This document shows, one piece after another, positions 40,566 through 48,188 of a stretch of DNA of 64,000 bases (position 1 is the first letter of the stretch; every line of letters starts with the position of its first letter). The position numbers and the translations under genes were made by a program. This DNA is from Streptomyces sp. MMBL 11-1. GTDB taxonomy: Bacteria; Actinomycetota; Actinomycetes; Streptomycetales; Streptomycetaceae. Under the pieces are notes generated by a model. It did not search any database. It saw only the letters and a program-made list of their open reading frames with translations, and was not told the DNA's origin. The stretch spans positions 2,418,001 through 2,482,000 of the forward strand of contig NZ_CP117709.1 in assembly GCF_028622875.1 (NCBI RefSeq), given 5' to 3'.

Positions 40566-43158
40566 GCAGCTTCAGCAGGTCGTGCGGACGGGCGTCGGCG
40601 GAGGCCCCGTGGTTGGGCCCGTCGGCTTCCGCCGCGGCCAGGAAGTGCAGGGCCAGCAGCAGCCCGGCCGCCCCGGTGGCCAGGTCGGCGGAGCAGCGCC
40701 GCAGCCCCGCCCCGGGCACCAGCAGCCGGTCCTCGTCGGCGACCAGGTGCCAGGACAGGTTGCGTACGGAGGCGAGGACTCCTGGCCCGGCCGGGCCCCG
40801 CTCCAGCTGACGTGCGGTGGCGACGAGTCCGGCCCGTCCCGTGAACAGCCCCGGTTCGCGGACGAACTCGTTGGTGCAGCCCTTGTGCACGCCGGGCAGC
40901 AGGGCGGCGAGCGCGGGCGCCTCGTGCCGGGCCAGGTAGGCGCGGGCGACCAGGGCGAAGCCGCCGCTGCCCTGGTCGAGGTAGAGCAGGTGGCGGCGGC
41001 CGTCCTTGACCTGGACGGTGCCGTCGGGCATCGCGGTGCAGTGGCCGGAGTCCCGGTACAGGGCGGTGCGGGCGGCGCGCGGCAGCCACTCCTCGCCGGT
41101 GAGCGCGTGGAGTTCGAGGTGCAGCAGGGCGACGCCGCTCAGTCCGCGCAGCAGCCCCGCGGAGGGCGGGGCGGTCAGGCCGCCGCCCGCCGCCGTTTCG
41201 CCCCGGACCAGACAGTCGAGGTCCCAGGCGGTGCGCAGGGCCATGTCCACCAACTCCGGGTCCGGAGCGGACGTGCCGGCGGTCGCGGTCGCCAGCCGCA
41301 GGGCGGCCAGGGCCGTGCCCGCGCGGCCGGTCAGGAGGTCGGCGGAGGTGGAGGGGTGCGCGGCGGCGGTGGCCCGGGCGAAGAGCTCCCGCGCCTCGTC
41401 CGGGCGGCCGAGCAGCGCCAGCACCGCCGCGGTGCCCGGCAGTCCGTCGAACAGGCCGCCGGATGAGGCGGGGTCGCGCCGGTGGGCGGCCGCCGCGAGC
41501 CAGTCGGTCCAGGCCTCCGGGACGGGGGCCCCGATGCGGTGGAGGGCGTAGAGGACGCCGGCCGCCCCGTGCGCCAGGTCGCTTCCGCCGGTGGCGAAGG
41601 CCTTCGGGTCGCCGGGAAAGAGCCGGTCGCGGCGTTCGGGCGTCGCGCCCGCGTGGAGTCCGGCGAGCAGCCGGGTCCGCAGGCCGTCCCAGTCGGGGGC
41701 GGGGCCGTCGAGCAGGGCCGCGATCTCGCTCTCCCGGCCGTCCGCCACGGTCCGCAGGACCGCGGGGCGGCGGGGCCCCGCGTTGGCCGCCAGGCCGTAC
41801 CTGCGCCGCGCCCAGCGTTCCAGGGTCAGGGCCTTGGCCCGGTCGTGGCCGGCCATCTCCATGAGGGGCATCAGCATGGAGAGCCAGGTCGCCCAGAGCG
41901 CGTAGGCGTCGGCCTCGGCGCCGGAGGTCCCGGCGGGCGCCTGGAGGCCCGGCGCGCCCGCCGTCGGGGTGTCCCGGTCGTCGAGGCCGGTGGCGTACTC
42001 GAAGTCGATGAGGGCGACGCGGCCGTCGGGGCGGACGATGATGTTGTTGGGGTGCAGGTCGCCGAAGCGCAGGCCGCGCCCGTGCACGGCCGCGAGCGCC
42101 CGCGTGAGCTGTTCGGTCACGGAGTCCACCCACGCGGTGTACGGGGCGAGTTCGGCGGCCGTGCCCGCCCCGCGGACGAGGGCGAAACGGGCGACGATCT
42201 CCTCCAGGAGGGTGGTCCCCTCTATGTGCTCCTCGATCAGGAAGTGGTGCTCCCACACGGTCGTCACCCCGTGCACCGCCGGTACGCAGTCCAGTCCGGC
42301 CAGCGCGGTCAGGGCCCGGTGTTCGCGGTGCAGCCGTGTCACCGCGTCGTCGCCGGCCCCGTCGAGCCCGCAGTGCGGCCGGGCCTCGCGGAGGACCACC
42401 TGCCGGCCGGTCTCCCGGTGCCGGGCCAGGTAGATCCCACCCGCGTTGGAGAACTGGAGGGCCGAGAGGACGGTGTAGGGGAAGGCGGCGTCCCCGGCGG
42501 CGGCGCGGGCCGCCAGGTGCGGTCGCAGCGCCCCGGGGACGGTGACCCACGACGGGACCCGGAACACCACCCCGCGCTCGTCGGGCACCAGTTCGCCGGA
42601 GGGGTGGCGCAGGGCGGGGACGCGTTCGCCGTCCGCGTCCCGGCACCAGCGGGCGGTGAACGCCCCGTACCGGACGTGCACCGGGGTGTCGCCGATCCGG
42701 AGGTCGCTGAGGATGTACGGGCCGCGCCGTCCGGCGAGGACGCGGGTCAGCTCGTCCAGGACCCGCAGGAAGACGGTCTCGTCCGGCGGATAGAGCGTGA
42801 GGAACTTCCCCGCGCCGGAGCGGGACATGTACTTGCCGGACATCAGCAGGAGCGCCTGCTCGCTGCGGAGGAACTTGAACGGCACCCGGTGGGAGAGGCA
42901 GACGCCGGTGGTGTCGCGCAGGGTCGCCTCCGCCTCCTCCGGGACGGTGGAGACGTGGATCTTCCACCCCTGCTCGGCCGGTTCACCGTGTTCGGGCAGC
43001 ATCGAGGTCCACAGCCCGCCCGGGGTCCGGCGCCAGCCCTCGGGGGGCGGGGCGATGTCCAGCGGGTAGCGGGTCTCCTCGTCCCGCAGCCGGGCCGGGG
43101 TGTCGTAGTACGTACGGTCGGCGAGGCAGTAGAGCTGGGTCTGCTGCGGTCCGGGCAC
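40552..43158 (-). CDS. lanKC: Class III lanthipeptide synthetase LanKC
   Basis: 868-residue trifunctional enzyme. The N-terminal phosphoSer/Thr lyase region shows WKIHVSTVPEEAEA, VPFKFLRSEQALLLM and GAGKFLTLYP. The kinase domain has HGRGLRFGDLHPNNIIV and VALIDFEYATG. The C-terminal LanC-like toroid (SDLAHGAAGVLYALH, LRGLSGVALLHLEL) lacks the Cys-Cys-His zinc set, so it is class III rather than class IV (LanL). It would dehydrate and cyclise the two LDLQ-leader peptides encoded upstream. The GTG at 43158 has GAGGAGG. Order on the minus strand is precursors, MFS, LanKC, with 11 bases between MFS and this gene. Confidence 0.93.
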   Translation of the reverse strand: MPGPQQTQLYCLADRTYYDTPARLRDEETRYPLDIAPPPEGWRRTPGGLWTSMLPEHGEPAEQGWKIHVSTVPEEAEATLRDTTGVCLSHRVPFKFLRSEQALLLMSGKYMSRSGAGKFLTLYPPDETVFLRVLDELTRVLAGRRGPYILSDLRIGDTPVHVRYGAFTARWCRDADGERVPALRHPSGELVPDERGVVFRVPSWVTVPGALRPHLAARAAAGDAAFPYTVLSALQFSNAGGIYLARHRETGRQVVLREARPHCGLDGAGDDAVTRLHREHRALTALAGLDCVPAVHGVTTVWEHHFLIEEHIEGTTLLEEIVARFALVRGAGTAAELAPYTAWVDSVTEQLTRALAAVHGRGLRFGDLHPNNIIVRPDGRVALIDFEYATGLDDRDTPTAGAPGLQAPAGTSGAEADAYALWATWLSMLMPLMEMAGHDRAKALTLERWARRRYGLAANAGPRRPAVLRTVADGRESEIAALLDGPAPDWDGLRTRLLAGLHAGATPERRDRLFPGDPKAFATGGSDLAHGAAGVLYALHRIGAPVPEAWTDWLAAAAHRRDPASSGGLFDGLPGTAAVLALLGRPDEARELFARATAAAHPSTSADLLTGRAGTALAALRLATATAGTSAPDPELVDMALRTAWDLDCLVRGETAAGGGLTAPPSAGLLRGLSGVALLHLELHALTGEEWLPRAARTALYRDSGHCTAMPDGTVQVKDGRRHLLYLDQGSGGFALVARAYLARHEAPALAALLPGVHKGCTNEFVREPGLFTGRAGLVATARQLERGPAGPGVLASVRNLSWHLVADEDRLLVPGAGLRRCSADLATGAAGLLLALHFLAAAEADGPNHGASADARPHDLLKLLTLG

Positions 43159-43169
43159 GGCGGTCCTCC

Positions 43170-44618
43170 TCAGAGTGCGCCGGGACGACCGGCGGTGTCG
43201 GGGGTGGGTCGGGCCGGGGCTTCCTCCACGGCGGTCCCCTGGTGGGTCCGGGCGGCTCCGGCCGGTTCGGGAGCGGGTTCCCCGGGCGTCCGCGTACCGG
43301 CGGATGTCCTCGTACCGTCAGCCGTCGACGTACCGGCGGATGTCCCCGTACCGTCAGCCGTCCGCGTACCGGCGGATGTCCCCGTACCGTCAGCCGTCCG
43401 CGTACCGGCGGGCGCCGGGACCGCGCCGGCCCGGACGGAGGGGGCGAACGTCACCACGGCCGCCGAGACGGCCAGCACGCACCCGGTCACCCCGAAGGCC
43501 GCGCGGCTGCCCAGAGCGGTCAGCAGGGCGCCGCCCGCGAGCGGCCCGAACGGCTGGACGACGGAGGACAGGAAGCTCGCCGCGCTCTGCACCCGGCCGA
43601 GCCGGTCCTCCGGGGTGACGACCAGCAGGGTCGAGAGGAAGCCGATGCTGGCGATCGTCGACAGGCACATGCAGAGGGCGCACAACAGGCCGGCCATCAG
43701 GGGGCTGCTGAGCCAGGCCAGCGCGGCGGCCGTCCCGACACAGCTCCAGCAGGTGATGACGATGAGCGTCCGGACGTGACGGTCGGGTGCGAGCCGGGGC
43801 GCGAGCAGCGCGCCGACGAGGGCGCCCGCCGAGACACAGGTGATGACGAAGCCCCCGCCGAGGCCGGAGCGCCCGCCCCCGGAGAAGACGGCGAGCGCGG
43901 TGAAGGTGAGGGCGCCGAACGCGAAGTTCATGCCCAGGCCGAAGACGAGCAGCACCGTGCGCAGGTAGGGCAGTTGCCACAGGAAGGTGAGACCTGCGGT
44001 GAGTTCCCGGCGGCTGAACACCGAACCGGCCTTGGTCCTGGCCTCCGAGCGGGTCCGCACGAGGGCGACGCAGACCGTCGAGAGGAACAGCCCGAGGAAC
44101 TGGGCGGTGAAGGGCAGGGCTTCGTGCACGCCGAACAACGCACCACCGACGAGCGGGCCGACCAGCCGGACGGTGGAGGTGCGCGCCTGGAGGCGTGCGG
44201 TCGCCGTGCCCATCTGGTCCGGCGGCACGACCGCGCGCATCAGACCGAACGCGGCGGGGGCGTAGACGCTGTTCAGCACGGCGCCGGCGGTCGCGACCAG
44301 CAGGACGAGCGCCATCGGGGCGCTCCCGTTCCACACGGCGACGGTCAGGGCGGTGACCGCGGCCAGGCTCCCCACGTCGCACAGCCGCATCAGGCGGCGG
44401 CGTTCGACCCGGTCGGCCATGACCCCGCCCGGCAGCATCGTGATCAGCACGGCGCAGACGGACACCGTCCCCACGAGGCCGGCCTGCACGGCGGAGCCGG
44501 TCTCCCTGAGGATGAGCAGGGGCAGTGCGAGGGCGCCCATCTGGCTGCCCAGAACGGCGAAGAGGCCGCTCATCCAGAGCAGCCGGAAATCCCGGTTGGA
44601 GCGGAGCGACGTGGCCAT
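43170..44618 (-). CDS. MFS transporter of the class III lanthipeptide unit
   Basis: 482-residue major facilitator with 12 predicted helices, beginning MATSLRSNRDFRLLWMSGLF and containing the loop signature GGVMADRVERRRLMRLCD. It resembles the enterobactin-exporter-like (EntS/MefA) MFS group. Placed between the precursors and lanKC, it is likely the exporter, whereas class III clusters more often use ABC transporters. The C-terminal cytoplasmic tail contains 12-residue repeats (GTRTADGTGTSA) encoded by a 36-bp tandem repeat. Start ATG at 44618 follows GGGAG. Confidence 0.88.
   Translation of the reverse strand: MATSLRSNRDFRLLWMSGLFAVLGSQMGALALPLLILRETGSAVQAGLVGTVSVCAVLITMLPGGVMADRVERRRLMRLCDVGSLAAVTALTVAVWNGSAPMALVLLVATAGAVLNSVYAPAAFGLMRAVVPPDQMGTATARLQARTSTVRLVGPLVGGALFGVHEALPFTAQFLGLFLSTVCVALVRTRSEARTKAGSVFSRRELTAGLTFLWQLPYLRTVLLVFGLGMNFAFGALTFTALAVFSGGGRSGLGGGFVITCVSAGALVGALLAPRLAPDRHVRTLIVITCWSCVGTAAALAWLSSPLMAGLLCALCMCLSTIASIGFLSTLLVVTPEDRLGRVQSAASFLSSVVQPFGPLAGGALLTALGSRAAFGVTGCVLAVSAAVVTFAPSVRAGAVPAPAGTRTADGTGTSAGTRTADGTGTSAGTSTADGTRTSAGTRTPGEPAPEPAGAARTHQGTAVEEAPARPTPDTAGRPGAL
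43291..43410 (-). repeat. 36-bp tandem repeat in the MFS 3' end
   Basis: Three units of 36 bp start at 43291, 43327 and 43363, with a fourth partial of 12 bp; they differ at only a few positions. They encode the Thr/Gly/Ala repeats of the MFS tail and keep the reading frame. Confidence 0.9.
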
Positions 44619-45075
44619 CGGAGGGCTCCCGGAGATCGTCGGGCAGGGCGGTGTGAGAGACGTGCGTGCGCTGTGCGGACGCGGGTCACGTGGCGGGAAG
44701 GGGCCGGACCCCCGGCGGGGCAGGGCGGGGCGGGTGCCGCGGCGGAACCGACCGGACCCGCGGCAGGGCTGGGCGGAAGCCGCGACAGCACGGGCGGACC
44801 CGCGACAGGGCAGAAGCCGCGAGAGAACGGGCCGGACCCGCGGCAGGGCGGGGCAGAAGCCGCGACAGCGCGGGCGGACCCGCGACAGGGCAGAAGCCGC
44901 GGGAGAACGGGCAGGACCCGCGGCAGGGCGGGGCGGAAGCCGCGACAGCACGGGCCGGACCTGCGGCGGGGCGGCTCCCGTGGTCACGGAGCCGCCCCGT
45001 ACCGTCTGTCCGCCGTCCGGGCGCCGCGGCGGCGAGGCGTCGGCCTCGTCCGCCGCGGCGCACGGCCCGGTGGGA
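44619..45075 (-). other. 457-bp region between precursor 1 and the MFS gene, with 80-bp repeats
   Basis: No gene is supported: the frame upstream of the MFS start is Arg/Pro/Ala-rich repeat translation. About half is an 80-bp tandem repeat (units 44754-44833, 44834-44913, then a partial to about 44973). In a class III operon this spacer between the precursor and the processing genes could hold a stem-loop that lowers downstream expression relative to precursor. Confidence 0.7.
44754..44973. repeat. 80-bp tandem repeat, 2.7 copies
   Basis: Two full 80-base units differ at a handful of positions, followed by about 60 bases of a third. Within each unit the motifs GGAAGCCGCGACAGC and GGCAGAAGCCGCG are themselves half-repeats about 40 bases apart, so the unit arose from an older 40-bp duplication. 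Confidence 0.9.
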
Positions 45076-45228
45076 TCAGAGCGGCTGCGTCTCGACGACG
45101 CTCAGGACGCTGATGCAGTTGCCGTCGGTCTGGTCGCCGCCCTGGACGGACGTCTCCTGGAGGTCCAGCACGGAGTGCGCCTCGACCTCGGGGGTCTCGT
45201 CGGCGGTGGGCTTGGTGTTCTCGGACAT
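45076..45228 (-). CDS. lanA1: Class III lanthipeptide precursor 1
   Basis: 50-residue precursor. The leader MSENTKPTADETPEVEAHSV continues into LDLQE, the helix motif that LanKC enzymes recognise. The core region ends GNCISVLSVVETQPL, with Thr/Ser at positions 26-27. Its single Cys (38) precedes Ser 40 and Ser 43, the reverse of the canonical Ser-x2-Ser-x3-Cys labionin layout. Start ATG at 45228 is preceded by GGAG. It is 94 bases downstream of a near-identical paralogue and upstream of the MFS and lanKC genes. Confidence 0.88.
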   Translation of the reverse strand: MSENTKPTADETPEVEAHSVLDLQETSVQGGDQTDGNCISVLSVVETQPL

Positions 45229-45322
45229 GGCGATCTCCATCCACTCGTCACTGCGATGACAGGAAGCTGCGGGACGACCGGAACCCCCGGAGGGAGCTGC
45301 CCCTGGGCGTCCGGCGCGGGGA

Positions 45323-45484
45323 TCAGTTCTCGACGACGCTCAGCACGCTGATGCAGTTGCCGGGGGGCGCGATGATGTCGCGGTCGGCGTTGACGGCCGT
45401 CTCCTGGAGGTCCAGCACGGAGTGCGCCTCGACCTCGGGGGTCTCGTTGGTGTCGTCGGCGGCGGGCTTGGTGTTCTCGGACAT
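45323..45484 (-). CDS. lanA2: Class III lanthipeptide precursor 2
   Basis: 53-residue paralogue of precursor 1. The leader (MSENTKPAADDTNETPEVEA then HSVLDLQE) is nearly identical with a short insertion. The core differs in its first half (TAVNADRDIIAPP) but shares GNCISVLSVVE exactly and ends with Asn. Conservation of both leader and the 11-residue C-terminal block, with drift between them, suggests that the CISVLS block is the modified part. It is first gene of the minus-strand operon; GGAG precedes the ATG. The two peptides could form a two-component product or simple variants. Confidence 0.9.
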   Translation of the reverse strand: MSENTKPAADDTNETPEVEAHSVLDLQETAVNADRDIIAPPGNCISVLSVVEN

Positions 45485-45804
45485 GGCGGTCTCCATCCAC
45501 TCGTCACTGCGGGTCCGGGTCCGTGGGGCGCGCCCCTCGGTGTCCGGTGCGGCCGGCCGGTGCCTGCCGTTGCCGAGAAAGTTAGGAAGCCGGGCCTGGC
45601 GATCGCTTCGGCGGCGGTATGGCGTCGGTATCGGGCCAGTTCGGAGGGAGGGAAGCACTGCTTTCCGGCCTCGCCGACGGCCCCCGCACCCGCCCCCACC
45701 TGGGCCCATACCGCCGCCGAAGCCCCACCGGACCGTCCGTGAACCGGTGACGCGCAGCCTGGGTACGCACCCGACGCGCCCCGGCCCAGAAGGAGGCGGC
45801 CCGC
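45485..45804. other. 320-bp divergent promoter region of lanA2 and the radical SAM gene
   Basis: Contains no gene. It carries the 18-bp inverted repeat pair described separately, an 11-bp-phased CGGTAT direct repeat (45615 and 45626) and, on the minus strand, TAACTT around 45580-45590 as a possible -10 for lanA2. Confidence 0.6.
45605..45723. promoter_or_regulatory. Two inverted 18-bp sites in the lanA2 / radical SAM promoter region
   Basis: GCTTCGGCGGCGGTATGG (45605-45622) recurs as its exact reverse complement at 45706-45723, 83 bases apart. Each copy faces one of the divergent genes (121 bases from lanA2, 82 from the radical SAM gene). Next to the left copy CGGTAT repeats at 11-bp spacing, the phasing SARP activators use. 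Likely binding sites that switch on both units together. Confidence 0.7.
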
Positions 45805-46989
45805 ATGGAACTCGCCGAACTCGTCTCACGGCGGCCCTACCCGGCCGCCGGTCTGCTCCTCGGCCTCACCCGGCGCTGCCCCCTGCGCTGCGCGCACTGC
45901 TCGACCGGGTCGGACCTGTTCGCCCGGGAAGAGCCGGACGCCGGTCAACTGGAGCGCTTCGTCGGCTCGTTCAACGAGGAGAACCGGCCCGACGTCGTGA
46001 TGCTCACCGGCGGGGAGCCGCTGCTGCTGCCCGCGCTCGCCGAACGGCTGAGCGTGCTGGCGCACCGCGCCGGGTCCCGTACCGCGCTGCTCAGCGGCAT
46101 GTTCTTCGCCCGGTCCGGGAACACGCGGCCGGACGGCAACCGGCCGGGGAGCCACCGGGGCCGTGGGGACGGCGGGACCGGCCGGACCGGCCGGGGCGGG
46201 AAGGCGATTCCCCCCGCGATCCTGCGCGCGATCCGGTCCGTCGACCATTTCTCGGCCTCCCTCGACGTCCACCACGAGCGGGAGGTCCCGCGCGCCGACG
46301 TGTTCCGGGCCCTGCACCGGATCCGGGACGAGGGCGTGGCCGTGAGCTTCCACCTCACCGGGACCGGGGCGTCCGACCCGTATCTCGCCGACATCACCCG
46401 GGCGGTGGAGAAGGAGTTCGGCGGCCGGGTCCCCTGTCTGGTCAACGAGGTGCGGCCGTTCGGCCGGGCGGCCTCCTGGGCGAGGCCCGCCCGGATCGGC
46501 CCCGACCCGGCGGTGGCGTCGCCGTGCTCGATGGCCGCCTGGCCCGTGGTCGCCTTCGACGGCCGCGTGCTGGCCTGCTGCAACCAGGACACCGTCGACC
46601 AGCGGCCCGTCCCGGCCCATCTGGACCTCGGGCACATCGGCGTCGACGACTGGGCGACCGTGCGCCACCGGGCGCTGGAGTCCCCGGTGCTGCGCATGCT
46701 CCGCGCGGTGGGGCCCGCGCATCTGGCCGCCCGGTACGGCTCCGGCCCCCCGGCGGGCTCCTACTGCGACGGCTGCCGGGCTCTGGGCGGCGACGAGGCG
46801 GCGGCGGCCGGAGCCCTTGCGGTGGCGGGCGGGGCGGCCGGAGCGCTGCTGGACCTGACGGCCGCGGTGCGCGGCGCCCGGGAGGGTGCGCAGGGTGTCG
46901 TGCGCCGCCACGGCTGCGCGGAGTACGCACCGCTGGTCGTCGCGGGCGGGTCTCCGGCGCCGGAGACCGACGCCCCGGATGTCCGATGA
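45805..46989 (+). CDS. Radical SAM enzyme, RiPP-maturase-like
   Basis: 394-residue radical SAM protein. Cluster motif CPLRCAHC (Cys 25, 29, 32) is CxxxCxxC, followed by VVMLTGGEPLLLPAL (the GGE SAM motif). C-terminal cysteines in VLACCNQDT and SYCDGCRALG suggest an auxiliary SPASM/twitch-like cluster. A Gly/Arg/Asp-rich insertion near residue 110-130 (RPGSHRGRGDGGTGR) is unusual. The ATG follows AAGGAGG and the stop overlaps the next gene as ATGA. Divergent from the lanthipeptide operon; substrate may be the 72-aa protein, the LanA peptides or another peptide. Confidence 0.85.
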   Translation: MELAELVSRRPYPAAGLLLGLTRRCPLRCAHCSTGSDLFAREEPDAGQLERFVGSFNEENRPDVVMLTGGEPLLLPALAERLSVLAHRAGSRTALLSGMFFARSGNTRPDGNRPGSHRGRGDGGTGRTGRGGKAIPPAILRAIRSVDHFSASLDVHHEREVPRADVFRALHRIRDEGVAVSFHLTGTGASDPYLADITRAVEKEFGGRVPCLVNEVRPFGRAASWARPARIGPDPAVASPCSMAAWPVVAFDGRVLACCNQDTVDQRPVPAHLDLGHIGVDDWATVRHRALESPVLRMLRAVGPAHLAARYGSGPPAGSYCDGCRALGGDEAAAAGALAVAGGAAGALLDLTAAVRGAREGAQGVVRRHGCAEYAPLVVAGGSPAPETDAPDVR

Positions 46990-47741
46990 GCGCGGTGGCC
47001 GGCGGCACGCGGCTCGGGCGCGCGGGGGCCTCCGCACGCCTCCGGGTCAAACTCCGCCTCCTGGAGCCGGAGTTCCGGGCGGCGACGCATCATATGTGGC
47101 GGTCCGATGGGCTGTTGCCGCGCTACCGGACGTATCTGTGCACCATGCACGCCGTCATCCGCGCCTCCGTCCCGCTGATGGAGCTGGCCCTCGGCCGGGC
47201 TCGCGCCCGGGCCGCGTCCGGCGATCCGCTGGCGGCACCGCTCGCCGCGTACCTGGAGAAGCACATCCGGGAGGAGGAGGGCCATGACGCCTGGCTGCTG
47301 GAGGACCTCCGGGCGGCGGGCGGCGCACCCGAGGACGCGCTGGGTCCGCTGCCCCCTCCCCTGGTCGCCTCGCTCGTCGGGTCCCAGCACTACTGGATCG
47401 AGCACCACCACCCGGTCGCCCTGCTCGGCTACATCGCCGTGCTGGAGGGCTACGCGCCGGCCCCCGGCCTCACCGGCCGCATCGCCCGGCTGACCGGGCT
47501 GCCCGCCGCCGCGCTGCGGACCGTGCGGGAGCACTCGGTGCTCGACACGGAGCACCTGGACGAGCTGTACGCGCTGCTGGACCGGCTGCCGCTCGGCCGG
47601 GGGCCCGAAGCGGCCGTGGCGGTCAGCGCACTGCACTCCCTCGACGCGCTCACCCAGCTGTTCGTCCGGCTCGGGCGCTCCGCACCGGCGCCGTCGCTGC
47701 GGGGAGCCGGACCTGTCCCACCGATGGGAGCCACACCATGA
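46986..47741 (+). CDS. Haem-oxygenase-like di-iron oxidase (iron-containing redox enzyme family)
   Basis: 251-residue all-helical protein. Probable iron ligands lie in EKHIREEEGHDAWLLEDL (Glu and His), in YWIEHHHPVALLGYIAVLEG and in SVLDTEHLDELYALLD, the spacing seen in HDO-type non-haem di-iron oxidases and the related TenA/PqqC fold. Such enzymes desaturate, cleave or oxidise amino-acid or fatty-acid substrates. Both ends overlap neighbours by ATGA, so it is translationally locked to the radical SAM enzyme and the 72-aa protein, implying a stepwise pathway. Exact reaction unknown. Confidence 0.75.
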   Translation: MSAVAGGTRLGRAGASARLRVKLRLLEPEFRAATHHMWRSDGLLPRYRTYLCTMHAVIRASVPLMELALGRARARAASGDPLAAPLAAYLEKHIREEEGHDAWLLEDLRAAGGAPEDALGPLPPPLVASLVGSQHYWIEHHHPVALLGYIAVLEGYAPAPGLTGRIARLTGLPAAALRTVREHSVLDTEHLDELYALLDRLPLGRGPEAAVAVSALHSLDALTQLFVRLGRSAPAPSLRGAGPVPPMGATP

Positions 47742-47956
47742 CCGGACCACCCCAGGACGAGGAACGGCCCGCGCTGCCCGACGCGTTGTACGAGGCGGGC
47801 TTCCCCGTGGACCTGCTCACCGAGGAACAGCGCGAGGTCCTGAGCGGACTGACCCCGCAGGAACTGGACGTGCTGCTGGACATCAGGAGGCGGCTGGACG
47901 CCGTGGGGCCGGAGGTCCAGGCACACGGCGAGATCGCCGGCGGAGCGCTGTTCTGA
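47738..47956 (+). CDS. 72-aa small protein of the radical SAM unit (candidate RiPP precursor or carrier)
   Basis: 72 acidic residues: MTGPPQDEERPALPDALYEA, then LLTEEQREVLSGLTPQELDVL, and an end QAHGEIAGGALF. There is no Cys. From memory it resembles small Streptomyces proteins that some annotations call aroma-sacti cluster domain proteins, found beside radical SAM genes; not verified here. The helical middle plus short GEIAGGALF tail suit a leader with a tiny core. Overlap with the oxidase gene (ATGA) and a 13-bp terminator hairpin directly after mark it as the end of the operon. Confidence 0.7.
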   Translation: MTGPPQDEERPALPDALYEAGFPVDLLTEEQREVLSGLTPQELDVLLDIRRRLDAVGPEVQAHGEIAGGALF

Positions 47957-47972
47957 CCGGAGACCGATCAGC

Positions 47973-48011
47973 GGTACGGGCCCGGCTCCGGCGACGGACC
48001 GGGCCCGTACC
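47973..48011 (+). terminator. 13-bp hairpin after the 72-aa protein gene
   Basis: Perfect arms GGTACGGGCCCGG and CCGGGCCCGTACC flank a 13-base loop, 16 bases after the stop. It separates the radical SAM operon from the cyclase-ATPase operon. Confidence 0.7.
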
Positions 48012-48105
48012 CGCCCGGGGCCGCAACGTCACGACGTCCCGGCAGCGTCGCCCGCCCCGTTCGCCCGATCGCACGCGCCTTGTGCGCACGACCACCGGCC
48101 GCACC

Positions 48106-48165
48106 ACCGTTGACCGCACGGCCGTTGACCGCATGACCGTTGACCGCGCCACCGTTGACCGCACG
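48106..48165 (+). repeat. 15-bp tandem repeat containing TTGACC, four copies
   Basis: Units of the form ACCGTTGACCGCACG repeat four times at exact 15-bp period, ending 23 bases before the cyclase-ATPase start codon. Each unit contains TTGACC, resembling a -35 hexamer, so the array may affect promoter or regulator spacing. Confidence 0.85.
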
Positions 48166-48188
48166 GCCCCCGGGAGAGAAGGACCGCC

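Noticed and set aside
40552..43158. Class IV synthetase (LanL) instead of LanKC
   Set aside because: The cyclase half lacks the Cys...Cys-His zinc ligands expected for LanL, and the precursors carry the LDLQ leader typical of class III.
46986..47741. Thiaminase (TenA) or PqqC for the helical oxidase
   Set aside because: The fold is related, but the EEGH/DTEH-type iron-ligand pattern and RiPP-like context fit a haem-oxygenase-like di-iron oxidase better; no thiamine or PQQ genes are adjacent.
47738..47956. 72-aa protein as a sactipeptide precursor
   Set aside because: It has no cysteine, so sulfur-to-carbon thioether formation on it cannot occur; kept as a candidate precursor or carrier of other chemistry.
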